NCBI GenBank assembly: GCA_021847325.1
Contig: JAJZTY010000002.1
Location: forward strand, 1-52,723
Reading direction: 5' to 3'
DNA length: 52,723 nucleotides
Source of the DNA: Bacillota bacterium
GTDB lineage: Bacteria; Bacillota_I; Bacilli_A; Erysipelotrichales; Erysipelotrichaceae
Below are positions 38,411 to 49,096 of the stretch, piece by piece. Numbering within the stretch: the first letter of the stretch is position 1; every line of letters starts with the position of its first letter. Position numbers and translations under genes: made by a program. The notes under the pieces are model-generated. The model made no database searches. It worked only from the letters and a program-made list of their open reading frames with translations, and was not told the origin of the DNA.

Positions 38411-38819
38411 AGTTCTTATTGAGTCTATTATCCACATCTTCTAATTCTTTATGATCGAAATCCCCAAACCAATCCTTAAGTTTAGATTTTGCCTTTAACT
38501 TAATATCTTCATCCACATACAACGCAACTGCGATTAAGACAGATATTAAAGCAGTCAAATCATCTGAAAATCCTACCACCGGTATAAAATCTGGAATAAT
38601 ATCAATCGGTAAGATAAAGTAACCTAAACCACCAATAATAATCGATTTTGCGATAGGTGGAGTTGTGCTTTTTTGAAGAGTATAAAAGAGTAATAACGCT
38701 AAATAGATAAGCTTAATACCAGCACTCTTCGCAAACTTAAGAATCTTATCAAACAATTTTTCTTCTGAATAAGCATCATGATACTTCTCATCTTTTAGTT
38801 CTTTAATATCCATTTTCAA
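38409..38819 (-). CDS. YkvA/DUF1232 family membrane protein
   Basis: GGLGYFILPIDIIPDFIPVVGFSDDLTALISVLIAV is the DUF1232 signature. Confidence 0.88.
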   Translation of the reverse strand: MKMDIKELKDEKYHDAYSEEKLFDKILKFAKSAGIKLIYLALLLFYTLQKSTTPPIAKSIIIGGLGYFILPIDIIPDFIPVVGFSDDLTALISVLIAVALYVDEDIKLKAKSKLKDWFGDFDHKELEDVDNRLNKN

Positions 38820-38858
38820 CCTCGCTCTATTTACACAGATTATACCATTTAATATGAA

Positions 38859-39338
38859 TTAAACTGTATCTTTGACTGTTATCTTCTTAATCATAATCAA
38901 ACATGGATTCCATTCATCCCATAAGGTTGGAAATACTTCTAACTTCTTAAACCCTACATTCTTATAGAATGAAATCGTTTGATCATATTCAGGATACTTT
39001 CCTTCATCGACTGTTTTAACTTGAATATACGAATATCGTTCTTTTGCGTATTCTTCAAATTGTTTAAATAATAATTTACCTATCCCTTTATGATGATACT
39101 CTTTTTTAACTCCCATACAATGAATCTCACAAGTATCAGGGCTTGTTTCTTTTAGGGTTATAAATCCTGTTAATTGATTATCGTAATACGCTGAAAATAA
39201 CACGAGATGCTTGGATTGTTCGATGTATTCTTTTGTGCTATCGGGTAGTCCAAACCAATCTGGTAGATCTAATAGAATTTCTTCTACAATCTTTGTTTTC
39301 TCATCTGATTGCGTTATTTCATGTATAAGAATATTCAT
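38859..39338 (-). CDS. GNAT family N-acetyltransferase
   Basis: CEIHCMGVKKEYHHKGIGKLLFKQFEEYAKERYSYIQVKTV...YKNVGFKKLEVF. Confidence 0.87.
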   Translation of the reverse strand: MNILIHEITQSDEKTKIVEEILLDLPDWFGLPDSTKEYIEQSKHLVLFSAYYDNQLTGFITLKETSPDTCEIHCMGVKKEYHHKGIGKLLFKQFEEYAKERYSYIQVKTVDEGKYPEYDQTISFYKNVGFKKLEVFPTLWDEWNPCLIMIKKITVKDTV

Positions 39339-39354
39339 CTTATTTGTTCCTCTT

Positions 39355-39915
39355 TTATAAGCTTAGTGCGATAAATGCCATTAGTAAGCCTACTATTAAT
39401 CCACCTAAAACCTTTAAGACATTCTCAAACATCAAACGTTTCTTACGTTGTTTTTGTGTATCTCTATTCACATCTTTCCCATCCATATAATCGACTATTT
39501 CTTGGTAAGTTTGAATGTTTAATTTCTTTTTAAGAACTTCTAATTGATATGCACAGTAAAACATACCCAGCATAAATAATCCAAAGAATGGTAATGTCGC
39601 ATAAAATCCAATTCGTTTTAATAGCGCAAGTGATAAAAACATAAGAATCATTGTGACTAACATTCCAATACTATACTGATTCATCTTCTTATTTGATAAT
39701 TCATCTTTCATCTTTTCAAGATCTCCTTTGACCAGTTCATCGAGAGTAACGTTGAATAGATTGCTTAATAAAAATAGACTGTGTAAATCCGGATAGCTTT
39801 TCTCTGTTTCCCAATTTGAAATGGTTTGACGAGAGACAAATACTTTCTCTGCTAAATCGTCTTGAGACCAGTTTTGGACTTTACGATAATTCTTTATTTG
39901 TGTCGCGATATTCAT
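39355..39915 (-). CDS. XRE family HTH protein with C-terminal membrane domain
   Basis: IATQIKNYRKVQNWSQDDLAEKVFVSRQTISNWETEKSYPDLHSLFLLSNLFNVTLDELV then TM segments. Start refined to 39915. Confidence 0.88.
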   Translation of the reverse strand: MNIATQIKNYRKVQNWSQDDLAEKVFVSRQTISNWETEKSYPDLHSLFLLSNLFNVTLDELVKGDLEKMKDELSNKKMNQYSIGMLVTMILMFLSLALLKRIGFYATLPFFGLFMLGMFYCAYQLEVLKKKLNIQTYQEIVDYMDGKDVNRDTQKQRKKRLMFENVLKVLGGLIVGLLMAFIALSL

Positions 39916-39986
39916 AATTACTCCTTTTAATAAACTCATCTTAGTAAGAATGGTTAATTCTGTCTGTCAAAAGTCTTTGTCATAGA

Positions 39987-40012
39987 CAAAAAAAGCACAT
40001 GTCGTGCTTATT
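39987..40012 (-). terminator. Intrinsic terminator
   Basis: Minus strand AAGCAC-GACAT-GTGCTT followed by TTTTT. Confidence 0.65.
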
Positions 40013-40816
40013 TTACATTCTCCACATCTCACTATACATCAAGAATTGGACATGATCCGCATTGAGCTTCGCAAGATGACGTTGTTTACGTACATCACCT
40101 TCACAATCTTGAAGTAAGAGATTTCGATTCATCATCGTATGCACATACACCATTTTCTTGAGTAAAAACCAATGTACAACAGCAGGATAGATCACTGTTT
40201 CTTTATTCTCTACGAGTGTCACATTGTCCTTAACATTATTTTGAATATTAAGGGATACCGATTGGATGACTTCCAATAAATGGTTATAGTTACGGAAAAC
40301 ATCTGAATCTAACATACGTTGAACGGCACCTGCTTTAAGGCGTTCATTGTGTAGTTTATCCATTGCTTTAAATAGATTAGGATGTTCCGTATTACACGAT
40401 ACACATTGATTCTTTACATTCTCTAAGATAGAACCTTGTTCAGTTAGGGCTAAGTAATATCCCTTGGCTAAGATATACACATCCTCTTTACCCTCTAACA
40501 AGATTAATCCACACATTTCTTTATCTTCATTTAAACCATAGACAAAATAGGGACATACAAACTGATAATCAGGGATTTTTTGAATATCTTTGTAACGAAT
40601 AATTTGATTCGAGATTAAGCTATGATTAATGTTAAAGCGATAGTTGACTAGGATACGAAAATCACAATCCTTCTCTAATATTGTTTTAAACAAATTTAGT
40701 TGGGGATGATCTTCTTCTAGGCTTGCGACATAATCTTCGAGAAATCCATTAAATTCACAATTTGGATTCCCCCTTCGTTGGTCAAGAATTTGCGTTAGTG
40801 TTACAAAAGATTCCAT
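40013..40816 (-). CDS. Hypothetical protein (267 aa)
   Basis: Long ORF with ribosome-binding-site-like upstream sequence; start is 2 nt from the EamA gene stop. No recognisable family. Confidence 0.6.
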   Translation of the reverse strand: MESFVTLTQILDQRRGNPNCEFNGFLEDYVASLEEDHPQLNLFKTILEKDCDFRILVNYRFNINHSLISNQIIRYKDIQKIPDYQFVCPYFVYGLNEDKEMCGLILLEGKEDVYILAKGYYLALTEQGSILENVKNQCVSCNTEHPNLFKAMDKLHNERLKAGAVQRMLDSDVFRNYNHLLEVIQSVSLNIQNNVKDNVTLVENKETVIYPAVVHWFLLKKMVYVHTMMNRNLLLQDCEGDVRKQRHLAKLNADHVQFLMYSEMWRM

Positions 40817-40818
40817 TA

Positions 40819-41685
40819 TTATCCTCCCTTTATTTGGAGAAACAATCGTGGTCCTAACTCAATCGTTACGACCGCCAATAACATCAGACTGCCTCCCACC
40901 AAAACATTTAATGTAAAGGGTTCATTCAATAAGAAGATTGCCCCTAAACTACCAAATAAAGACTCAAGCGTTAATAATAATCCAGATATCGTAGGGCTAA
41001 CACGTTGTTGGCCATAGAGTTGTAAAAATAAAGCTAACCCACTACTTATAATACCCGCATATAGGACATAAATCCAACCCAAAGTAGGAATTCCTTGACC
41101 ATTGAATCCAGCGAAGATGAACCCCAATACACCCATTGTGAATGATTGAATCATCGCAACAGGTATTACATCATCGTGTCGAATCACATGATTTAGGAAT
41201 ATGATATGAAACGCAAACAACCATGCACAACCAATCAATAATATATCACCCACATTAACGGTTAAAGCACCATTCAACGTGAGAAACGCAGTCCCAATGA
41301 CCGCAAAGAATATAGCGAGAAGAACACTTTTCGTTGCCTTTTGTCTTTTCCAAAGTATGACAGGAATAAACACAACATATAGAACTGTTATAAAGGACGA
41401 GTTACTGACAGTGGACAATTGTTGACCATACGTCTGAAACGCCATCCCAATAAACAAGATAAAGCCAGCTAAGATACTTTCTAAGATCAATAATCGATTC
41501 TTCCAAAATTGTTTCTTTAAGGCAAATCCACTTAGAGCTATTCCAGAGAGTAATCCACGCATACCAAGTAGCACAAAGGGCGTCCATCCAACTTCCATTG
41601 CCTTTTCAACTGCCACAAAACTAATACCCCAAAGAAAAGCGGCTGTAAACAAGGCCATTTTTCCGTACAATGCGTTATTTTTCAT
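40819..41685 (-). CDS. EamA/DMT superfamily transporter
   Basis: Ten TM segments; ALYGKMALFTAAFLWGISFVAVEKA...LLTLESLFGSLGAIFLLNEPFT. Confidence 0.9.
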   Translation of the reverse strand: MKNNALYGKMALFTAAFLWGISFVAVEKAMEVGWTPFVLLGMRGLLSGIALSGFALKKQFWKNRLLILESILAGFILFIGMAFQTYGQQLSTVSNSSFITVLYVVFIPVILWKRQKATKSVLLAIFFAVIGTAFLTLNGALTVNVGDILLIGCAWLFAFHIIFLNHVIRHDDVIPVAMIQSFTMGVLGFIFAGFNGQGIPTLGWIYVLYAGIISSGLALFLQLYGQQRVSPTISGLLLTLESLFGSLGAIFLLNEPFTLNVLVGGSLMLLAVVTIELGPRLFLQIKGG

Positions 41686-41731
41686 AAAACTCCCTTAAAT
41701 ATACCTTATAATTATACTTGAGGATTTAAAG

Positions 41732-44368
41732 ATGAACAAGTCTATAATAACGACAGTTATCACACAAAAACACGCTCAGAAAGCCGTGATTAAGCATTTT
41801 ATGGAAGAAAACCCAGTCTTAGTCGGGACTGAGTTTTTAGATTGGAATACTTTGATTAAATCAAATTCGATTACTCCTTCCAATTTAGATTATTTCTGGC
41901 GATGTGCGACATTGATCCATTCTCATAAGAAAGGATTTCCTATCTTATCTAAGAGTTTAAATTATCCAAGCAGTGTGGATGAGTTTATCCGATTTATGGA
42001 AGAAATGGCTGATGAGACGATTAATTTAGAGGATTGTCCAGACACTTCGAATAAGGATAAAGAATTAAAAGAACTTCTTAGATTATTAGATCCTAAGACA
42101 CATCCAAAATGGATATGTTTGAATCAATTTAATACCATAAATGACGCAAGTCATATCAAGATTATTCCATTCTATCAAAGTTATTCCCTTAGAAATCAAA
42201 TCCATAAACTCATAGATAAAGGTGCACAACTTTTACCTTTAGAGAAAGTTGAACCAAAATACGAAGCTTATTACGCTAAGAATCCTAGAATGGAAGCCTA
42301 TGGGGTTGTCCAAAAGATTGCGCAATCACACATCGATTACGATAAAACAGTGATTGTATGTCTAGATCCTGAAACGATTGAACCTTTAACTCATTATTTA
42401 ACTCAATGTGAGATACCTTATACCTATCAAAAATCTAAGACACTTATTGAATCCAGACAATTGATTGATTGTTTGAATTTCGTTTTAAATCCGAATATGG
42501 ATAAATTATTGGATGTGATTAAGAGTGGATTAATCCAAAGTGAAGTTACCCTACAACTCTTACAATACATTGAAATCGCATCTCCGAATCTCAGTGATTT
42601 TAATCAACCCTTTACGCATCTAAAAGATACTTTAGTAGAGAATGATATTTGGGATATACGTAGTATTAAGCATCTTCTAGATATCGAGCGTAAGAGTGAA
42701 TTGATACGAAAAGATTATCTACCTCTGATTAATTTTGATGTGACTTCTTCCATGGATGAAATGATTAAGCAGTTATTTAAGTTATTTGTGTCTTATTCCA
42801 AGAATACAAGCGCATTAAATACCTTAAGACAATGTCTACAAACATCACTTCCTTATTTAAACTCTCTCGATATGATCCCATATCTCATCCATCAATTAGA
42901 ACAGTTATCTCTCTCTGAGACCAGTACAACTGGAATACAGATTGTTGGGCTTAAGGATGCGATGATTCCGTATATGGATCAAATGTTTGTGTTGGGATGT
43001 TCATCGAAGAATTATCCTCAATATCCTGTTCATAGTGGGTTCTTTGATGAAGTGTATTTTAATCAGTTGATAAAAGATACTTCGAGTGAACGTTATCTTT
43101 GGCATATGACGCAATTAGAGACTATCTTCTCTTTATCAAAAAATACTTGTTTTACCTATTCCGTTGGAAATTATGAAGGAAAAGGATCATCCCTATCCTT
43201 TGAGATTGAAGACTTCTTGAAGCGTAAGAAGGGGCCCTCCTTTTCTCCACTTGAACTCATCGAATCAGAAGTTAAACATGAACGTGAGTTTAAACTCAAT
43301 CCAACTATTTCTAAACAACTTTTCTTTAAAGACAATAACCTCTATGGAAGTGTTTCTTCCTTTGAGAGTTTTTTCCGTTGTCCATACCAATACTATTTAA
43401 AATCAGGTTTAAAACTCTATGTTCAAAAACCTTTTACGATTGATAATTCATTGATGGGCACCATATCTCATGCCGTATTTGAACACAGTGTGAAAGATGC
43501 TGGTAAAGATTATCCTAATTATGGATTAAGGCATTTAGATGATACATTGGATCCCATGTTTGATGATTTGAAACGCTTATATCCTAAACAAGTTTCACGA
43601 ATTAATTCGATTCAATCTCGTTCTAAACAACTCATTAAAGAGAGTTTAATTCATTTTAGTGAGTTAGAGAAACATACACAGTATGAACCTCTTCAAGTAG
43701 AGGTTGAGTTTAATCAATCAATACATGTTGATAATGATAAACTGGTACATCTTAAAGGATATATCGATCGCGTGGATGCGCATGGTGAGTATTTTAGAAT
43801 TGTAGATTATAAGAGTAGTGCTAAGTCACTCAAAGAATCATCAGTCCTCAGTGGGAATAAGCTACAACTACCTACCTACGCCTTATTTGGAAAAGAACTA
43901 TTTGATCGTATAGCGTCTGGCATATACTACGCGTCATTTGGGCAGAAGAATACGGTACCAATTGAACCTTATACGTATGCTAAGTCTAAAGGGATAACTG
44001 AGCTTACCCATAAAGATTATGAAGAAGAATATAAAAAGACTAAACAATGGGTGGGTTATACCTTTGACGATGAACAGGGTCAAGATGATACAGCGTCATT
44101 TATTAGTGGATTAAAACTAAAGAATGGGGTTGTGTCTCGTAGTAAAAAAGTATCCTTAGACTTACTTAATCAAGCCATACATGAACTCTATACTCTTCTC
44201 TATCATTCACTTGAAGAAGGAATCATTGATAAAGATGTGGTTAAAGATGGATGTAAGTATTGCGACTATAAGGCAATATGTCAGTTTAGAGGCGAAGAGA
44301 AAGATGAACGAAATCGTACAAGCATCAAATCTATTCTAGAAGGAGCGAGCGATGAAACGGAGTCCTGA
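41732..44368 (+). CDS. addB: Helicase-exonuclease AddAB subunit AddB
   Basis: FESFFRCPYQYYLKSGLKL plus PD-(D/E)XK nuclease (LKGYIDRVDAHGEYFRIVDYKSS) and C-terminal CKYCDYKAICQF; immediately upstream of addA. Confidence 0.85.
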   Translation: MNKSIITTVITQKHAQKAVIKHFMEENPVLVGTEFLDWNTLIKSNSITPSNLDYFWRCATLIHSHKKGFPILSKSLNYPSSVDEFIRFMEEMADETINLEDCPDTSNKDKELKELLRLLDPKTHPKWICLNQFNTINDASHIKIIPFYQSYSLRNQIHKLIDKGAQLLPLEKVEPKYEAYYAKNPRMEAYGVVQKIAQSHIDYDKTVIVCLDPETIEPLTHYLTQCEIPYTYQKSKTLIESRQLIDCLNFVLNPNMDKLLDVIKSGLIQSEVTLQLLQYIEIASPNLSDFNQPFTHLKDTLVENDIWDIRSIKHLLDIERKSELIRKDYLPLINFDVTSSMDEMIKQLFKLFVSYSKNTSALNTLRQCLQTSLPYLNSLDMIPYLIHQLEQLSLSETSTTGIQIVGLKDAMIPYMDQMFVLGCSSKNYPQYPVHSGFFDEVYFNQLIKDTSSERYLWHMTQLETIFSLSKNTCFTYSVGNYEGKGSSLSFEIEDFLKRKKGPSFSPLELIESEVKHEREFKLNPTISKQLFFKDNNLYGSVSSFESFFRCPYQYYLKSGLKLYVQKPFTIDNSLMGTISHAVFEHSVKDAGKDYPNYGLRHLDDTLDPMFDDLKRLYPKQVSRINSIQSRSKQLIKESLIHFSELEKHTQYEPLQVEVEFNQSIHVDNDKLVHLKGYIDRVDAHGEYFRIVDYKSSAKSLKESSVLSGNKLQLPTYALFGKELFDRIASGIYYASFGQKNTVPIEPYTYAKSKGITELTHKDYEEEYKKTKQWVGYTFDDEQGQDDTASFISGLKLKNGVVSRSKKVSLDLLNQAIHELYTLLYHSLEEGIIDKDVVKDGCKYCDYKAICQFRGEEKDERNRTSIKSILEGASDETES

Positions 44369-47300
44369 ACAATGTGCTGCGATTAATACAACCGGTAAAA
44401 ATATCATATTATCCGCTTCTGCAGGTGCAGGTAAAACCACTGTTTTAATTGCGCGTTTAATGAAACGAATTCTTGAAGATGGGGTCAATGTGGATGAAAT
44501 ACTGGCAATGACTTTCACCGATTTAGCTGCGACTGAAATGAAGAAACGACTCGCAAAAGCACTTCAAGAAGAATACCAAAAAAATCAAGATGAACGTATT
44601 TTTAGACAGATTGCCTTACTTGCTTCAGCACGTATCTCAACGATTCACTCTTTCTGTTTAAGTTTAGTGAAGGATTATGCTTATGTTTTAGGGATTAGTC
44701 AGAAACGAGCTAACTCTATTTGTGATGAAGCTTCTTCTAAACTCTATCAAACACAAGCCTTAAATATTGTGTTAGAAAAAGCTTATCAAGCATCAAGTCC
44801 TGAATTTATGGAACTCATAAGTCTCTTACATCATCGACCTGAAGAAGACACAACATTAAGAGAAACGATTCTCGATTTAAGTTCTAAACTCGATGCGAAG
44901 ATTGATCCAGACGCATGGTTAAATCAAATCAAACACGCTTATCGTGACTACACTCACCTCTCTGAATTGGATGAACCGTTTAGATCGTATTTCTTCCAAG
45001 TATTACTCGATGACGTGACATCACTTCAAGATGCGATTAAACCATTTAGACTTAGTTTATCCTTAGACCAACTCAGTGATGAATCCACCTTTCAAATACT
45101 TCACCTCGAAAATCATATTCAACAAGCGCATCAAGCAGTTAAGAATCATGACTACCTTGCATTCCATCAATCCATCCTAAACCTAGGAAACATGCCGGCT
45201 AAAACCTTACGTGGATTAGAAGACAATGTTAAACAAGCACGTGATTATTTCTATGATACGGTAAAATCAGTCGTCACATCTTACTTCAAAGAAGAAGATT
45301 ACTTAATGGATATTGCGAGTCTTAGACGTCCTATTTCTGCACTCATTGATTGTGTGAGTGAATTTAATCGAGTTTATCAATCCATCAAAGAAGAGGCAGA
45401 GGTCTTAGATTTTTCTGATATGGAGAAGATGGCTTTACAGATTCTCAAACACCCTCATTTTGATGTGTCAGATCAATTGCGAAATCAGATAAAAGATATC
45501 TTAGTGGATGAGTTTCAGGATTCCAATGAAGTTCAAGATGAACTGGTAGAGTGTATTAGTCGTGGTAATAATGTGTTTAGAGTGGGTGATGTTAAACAAT
45601 CCATCTATCGTTTTAGAAATGCACGTCCTCAACTCATGAAACGACTCATCGCATCGACACATGAAAATGATCAAACCCTCTATCTCAGTAATAACTATCG
45701 TTCTAAAGAAAATATCGTAGAGTTCAATAATCAAGTCTTCTCTAACTTGATGAATATTCCTGGTTTAGATTCTTCTTATTCTCCACAAGATACCGTTAAA
45801 ATTGGGGTTGATTCACAAAAAGGTGGAGAAACCATTGAACTTCATCTCATAAATGAATTGGAAGAAAGTGAAGAAGAATCGATTAAACTGGATCGATTAA
45901 AAGCGAATCATGTAGCTCAGACCATCATTAAGATGAGACAAGAAAAAGTCTATCCTCGTTGGAAAGATTATGTCGTATTGGTTAAATCCCATCGTTCTAA
46001 ATTAGAGTTAAAGAAAGCATTTGATTCCTATTACATTCCTAATTTTATTGATGTGAAAGCAGGGTTCTATTTATCCTCTTCTGTTCAAGATGTTTTACAA
46101 GTCTTACGTTTCTGTTTAGATCCAAGTGATGAGTTAGCACTAGTGGGTGTACTATTGTCTTCATTCTTTGAGATGAATGAGAATCAATTAGCAGAACTTC
46201 GTATTCAAAGTAAATATTCTATGGTAGATGGTTTTAAACAGCTCTATCCTGATGAATATAAGAACTTAATGGGATTAGTTAAGCAAGCCAATCAACTTCG
46301 TTTAAGTGATTTCTTGAATCATCTTTATCAATTTAATAACTATTACGATAGTCACATTGATACCCAACAACGTACTAACTTAGATTTATTAAGGGTAAAA
46401 GCGCTTGATTTAGATGAAGAGAATTTTAGTTTGATTGAGTTTATTGAAATGGTTGAATCCATCCAAGATGAAAAGACATCAGAGGCCATTCCTGTATCAC
46501 AAGAAGATGATGTGGTTAAGGTCTTAACCATTCACCAATCTAAAGGGTTAGAATGGCCAGTGGTCTTTGTGATGGGTACGAAAGTATTTATGAATCAGAA
46601 TAGTAATAGCTTGGTTCATTATGATAATGATATTGGGATTGCGATGAATACAATTCTCTTACCTGAGCGATTCAAACGTGATAATCCTATGACTCTAGCG
46701 ATTAAGCATAAGGCTCTTAGAGAAGAAAAAGAAGAAGCACTGAGAGTTTGGTATGTCGCACTCACACGAGCTGAGAAGAAACTGATTATTGTGGATAAGA
46801 ATCATAAGAATTTAGATAAAGCACAACTTAACTTAGATCTAATATTAGGCAATAGAGGATACACCTTCTTAACCCATGCCGCAACTCGCAACATCTTCGA
46901 TATCTTTGAGATTAAATATATTGACCCTTCCACAATAGAATCTCATTACGTCCCTCAAACACAAACCACAAAGACATTTACATACATCAAACCAGATAAA
47001 CCAAGTATTGTGTTCAGACGACCTTCTGCCCACGAGTTTAAATCCAATAGTACACAACTCGATTTAGATTATTTCAATGACGGTAAAGAAAGAGGTACAC
47101 GTTTACATAAACTCATTGAAAACCTTCCTACTGATAACTGGACATATGATCTAATCCATTCAATCGATGATAAGAGTACACAAGATGAAAAAGAAGCTCT
47201 TATGGCTTTCTATCAAAGTGAATGGTATTCCAAGATGAAATTGTTGAAACTTTATAAAGAATATCCTTTCATCATCCAACACGATTATGAGATTGTGAGA

Positions 47301-47513
47301 GGAATCATGGATATGATGGCTTGTGATGACCAAACCGTTTATTGTGTCGATTTTAAAACCGATCGACACTTAACGGAAGAAGAGATGATAGAAGTCTATT
47401 CTTCACAGTTAGAGGATTACAGAAAAGCTCTAGAACTCATTTATCCACATCATACGATTCATACTGGATTGTATAGTTTTAAATACAAGAAGATTATGGA
47501 AATCACTAATTAA
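44352..47513 (+). CDS. addA: Helicase-exonuclease AddAB subunit AddA
   Basis: UvrD-like Walker A SASAGAGKTTVLIARL, DEFQDSN, VLTIHQSKGLEWPVVFVMG, C-terminal nuclease GIMDMMACDDQTVYCVDFKTDR. Confidence 0.95.
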   Translation: MKRSPEQCAAINTTGKNIILSASAGAGKTTVLIARLMKRILEDGVNVDEILAMTFTDLAATEMKKRLAKALQEEYQKNQDERIFRQIALLASARISTIHSFCLSLVKDYAYVLGISQKRANSICDEASSKLYQTQALNIVLEKAYQASSPEFMELISLLHHRPEEDTTLRETILDLSSKLDAKIDPDAWLNQIKHAYRDYTHLSELDEPFRSYFFQVLLDDVTSLQDAIKPFRLSLSLDQLSDESTFQILHLENHIQQAHQAVKNHDYLAFHQSILNLGNMPAKTLRGLEDNVKQARDYFYDTVKSVVTSYFKEEDYLMDIASLRRPISALIDCVSEFNRVYQSIKEEAEVLDFSDMEKMALQILKHPHFDVSDQLRNQIKDILVDEFQDSNEVQDELVECISRGNNVFRVGDVKQSIYRFRNARPQLMKRLIASTHENDQTLYLSNNYRSKENIVEFNNQVFSNLMNIPGLDSSYSPQDTVKIGVDSQKGGETIELHLINELEESEEESIKLDRLKANHVAQTIIKMRQEKVYPRWKDYVVLVKSHRSKLELKKAFDSYYIPNFIDVKAGFYLSSSVQDVLQVLRFCLDPSDELALVGVLLSSFFEMNENQLAELRIQSKYSMVDGFKQLYPDEYKNLMGLVKQANQLRLSDFLNHLYQFNNYYDSHIDTQQRTNLDLLRVKALDLDEENFSLIEFIEMVESIQDEKTSEAIPVSQEDDVVKVLTIHQSKGLEWPVVFVMGTKVFMNQNSNSLVHYDNDIGIAMNTILLPERFKRDNPMTLAIKHKALREEKEEALRVWYVALTRAEKKLIIVDKNHKNLDKAQLNLDLILGNRGYTFLTHAATRNIFDIFEIKYIDPSTIESHYVPQTQTTKTFTYIKPDKPSIVFRRPSAHEFKSNSTQLDLDYFNDGKERGTRLHKLIENLPTDNWTYDLIHSIDDKSTQDEKEALMAFYQSEWYSKMKLLKLYKEYPFIIQHDYEIVRGIMDMMACDDQTVYCVDFKTDRHLTEEEMIEVYSSQLEDYRKALELIYPHHTIHTGLYSFKYKKIMEITN

Positions 47514-48330
47514 TCAACGATATCAGAGATTCTATTACATCTTCATAACTTATATCACTTGCGTATTTGTAATCCTTGCGATACTTATTCCATCTATTTT
47601 CTAAAATCTCACTCTTCTTGATTTCTTCAATTATATTAATATGATTCTGAATTTTCTCTAACGAATTTCTATGAAATGCCGTATTATTTAAGCTTAATTG
47701 AAATTCTTTCTTATTAAAAACTTGAGTCTTAGTTAAGATATAGATATCATAAAAATCTCTTGGTCTTGTGTTAAACTCAACTCTACTTAAAACAGTTTCT
47801 ACTTTCTCTGCTAGTATAGTTTCAATATTATAAGCATTTAGTTTGAACACACCCTCATTAAAGAGTTTATTAAAAACAAACTCTTTTTCTTTAGGGGTCA
47901 TCACATCTCCTGTTGTAATATCAATTTGAAATGAAACTTCGATTTTATCGAACCTTGACTTTATACTAACTCGATATCCCCCATAAATGTCATCTTTTCT
48001 TATATGACTTATGTTGTACATCTCATACATTAAATTATCATTTAAATTAATTGAACAAATTGATTGAATAGATTCTAAAAGAAATTCTTCGTTTAATTTT
48101 GTTCTAATAATGGTAGTATCTAAATCCATGGTAGATCTTTTATCAATCCCAACAATTGATGCGATCAAAATACCACCTTTTATCACATAATTATCAACAT
48201 AAATAGACTTAGATATTCTTTCTAAAAATCTTTCGATAACAAAGTTCTGCAAGACAACTTGTGCAGTGATACCTTTCTTAAGTGAGAAGTTTCTAATCTT
48301 AGCTTTAAAACTCATTAAATTATCAATCAT
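47506..48330 (-). CDS. abiEii: AbiEii/AbiGii-type nucleotidyltransferase toxin
   Basis: YVIKGGILIASIVGIDKRSTMDLDTTI nucleotidyltransferase motif; ILAEKVETVLSRVEFNTRPRDFYDIYIL. Confidence 0.88.
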   Translation of the reverse strand: MIDNLMSFKAKIRNFSLKKGITAQVVLQNFVIERFLERISKSIYVDNYVIKGGILIASIVGIDKRSTMDLDTTIIRTKLNEEFLLESIQSICSINLNDNLMYEMYNISHIRKDDIYGGYRVSIKSRFDKIEVSFQIDITTGDVMTPKEKEFVFNKLFNEGVFKLNAYNIETILAEKVETVLSRVEFNTRPRDFYDIYILTKTQVFNKKEFQLSLNNTAFHRNSLEKIQNHINIIEEIKKSEILENRWNKYRKDYKYASDISYEDVIESLISLIN

Positions 48331-48919
48331 TCAGTATCTCCATATACTCTCTGAGTTTTCTATCCACATGATGTTCTTTAGCACATTTCATCAATAACCT
48401 ATTATCTATCTTCTTCATAACTAAAGCTCTTCTTATCCCATCTAAAAATATTTGAATATCAATACGATTTTTACTTCTTAATAAATCAACAATTGTCCTC
48501 TCGAGAGTATAAACAGAAATACTATTCCCAAAGGATGTGCTAATCACATTGATATCTTTATCATGTAACTCTTCCTTTATATAGTAAATTTTGAATTGTT
48601 CCTTAAACTTTGGTGTAGATTTGTATCCACTTGGAACAGTAACTGAATACTCAAAGGGTGTACGATCTGTTAATCCGTATAGAAACAATGCGGTTTCATG
48701 AGAGTATATTATCTGAGGATACTTCTTTTGATATGCATACATTTCATCTTGTATATGACTGGTTGAAACATATACTCCCCTTTCTACTCTTTCAATTAGT
48801 TTATCTCTAACCATTAAAGTTAAGTATAGCCTAGGAATATTATGATTCTTTAAGTCAGAAGTAAGTAATGTACCATTTTTGTCATTTAAGATTTTATTTA
48901 TTTCATCTCTATAATTCAC
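48323..48919 (-). CDS. abiEi: AbiEi-type antitoxin / transcriptional regulator
   Basis: N-terminal wHTH LLTSDLKNHNIPRLYLTLMVRDKLIERVERGVYV; HETALFLYGLTDRTPFEYSVTVP; TLERTIVDLLRSKN. Confidence 0.88.
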   Translation of the reverse strand: MNYRDEINKILNDKNGTLLTSDLKNHNIPRLYLTLMVRDKLIERVERGVYVSTSHIQDEMYAYQKKYPQIIYSHETALFLYGLTDRTPFEYSVTVPSGYKSTPKFKEQFKIYYIKEELHDKDINVISTSFGNSISVYTLERTIVDLLRSKNRIDIQIFLDGIRRALVMKKIDNRLLMKCAKEHHVDRKLREYMEILND

Positions 48920-48938
48920 ACTAAACCTTCTTTCCTTT

Positions 48939-48968
48939 TATACTTACATTGTAATATATATAAGTATA
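48939..48968. promoter_or_regulatory. Inverted repeat upstream of abiE (candidate operator)
   Basis: TATACTTA-N14-TAAGTATA. Confidence 0.45.
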
Positions 48969-49068
48969 ATTGGAAATATATAATTAATTATTTTAAATAT
49001 TTAGTCTACGCAACCATTAGTTGCGTATTTTCAATGTTTGATATCTAGTGTAATTAAACCTATGTCTT

Positions 49069-49084
49069 TATACTTATAAGTGTT
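49069..49084. promoter_or_regulatory. Near-palindrome upstream of the XRE gene, same half-sites as the abiE inverted repeat
   Basis: TATACTTATAAGTGTT. Confidence 0.4.
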
Positions 49085-49096
49085 AAGGAGTTATTT

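Noticed and set aside
41732-44368. AddB lacking an N-terminal Walker A, considered a degenerate gene
   Set aside because: AddB homologues vary in Walker A retention; the nuclease domain and Fe-S-type cysteines look intact and the ORF is full-length and coupled to addA.
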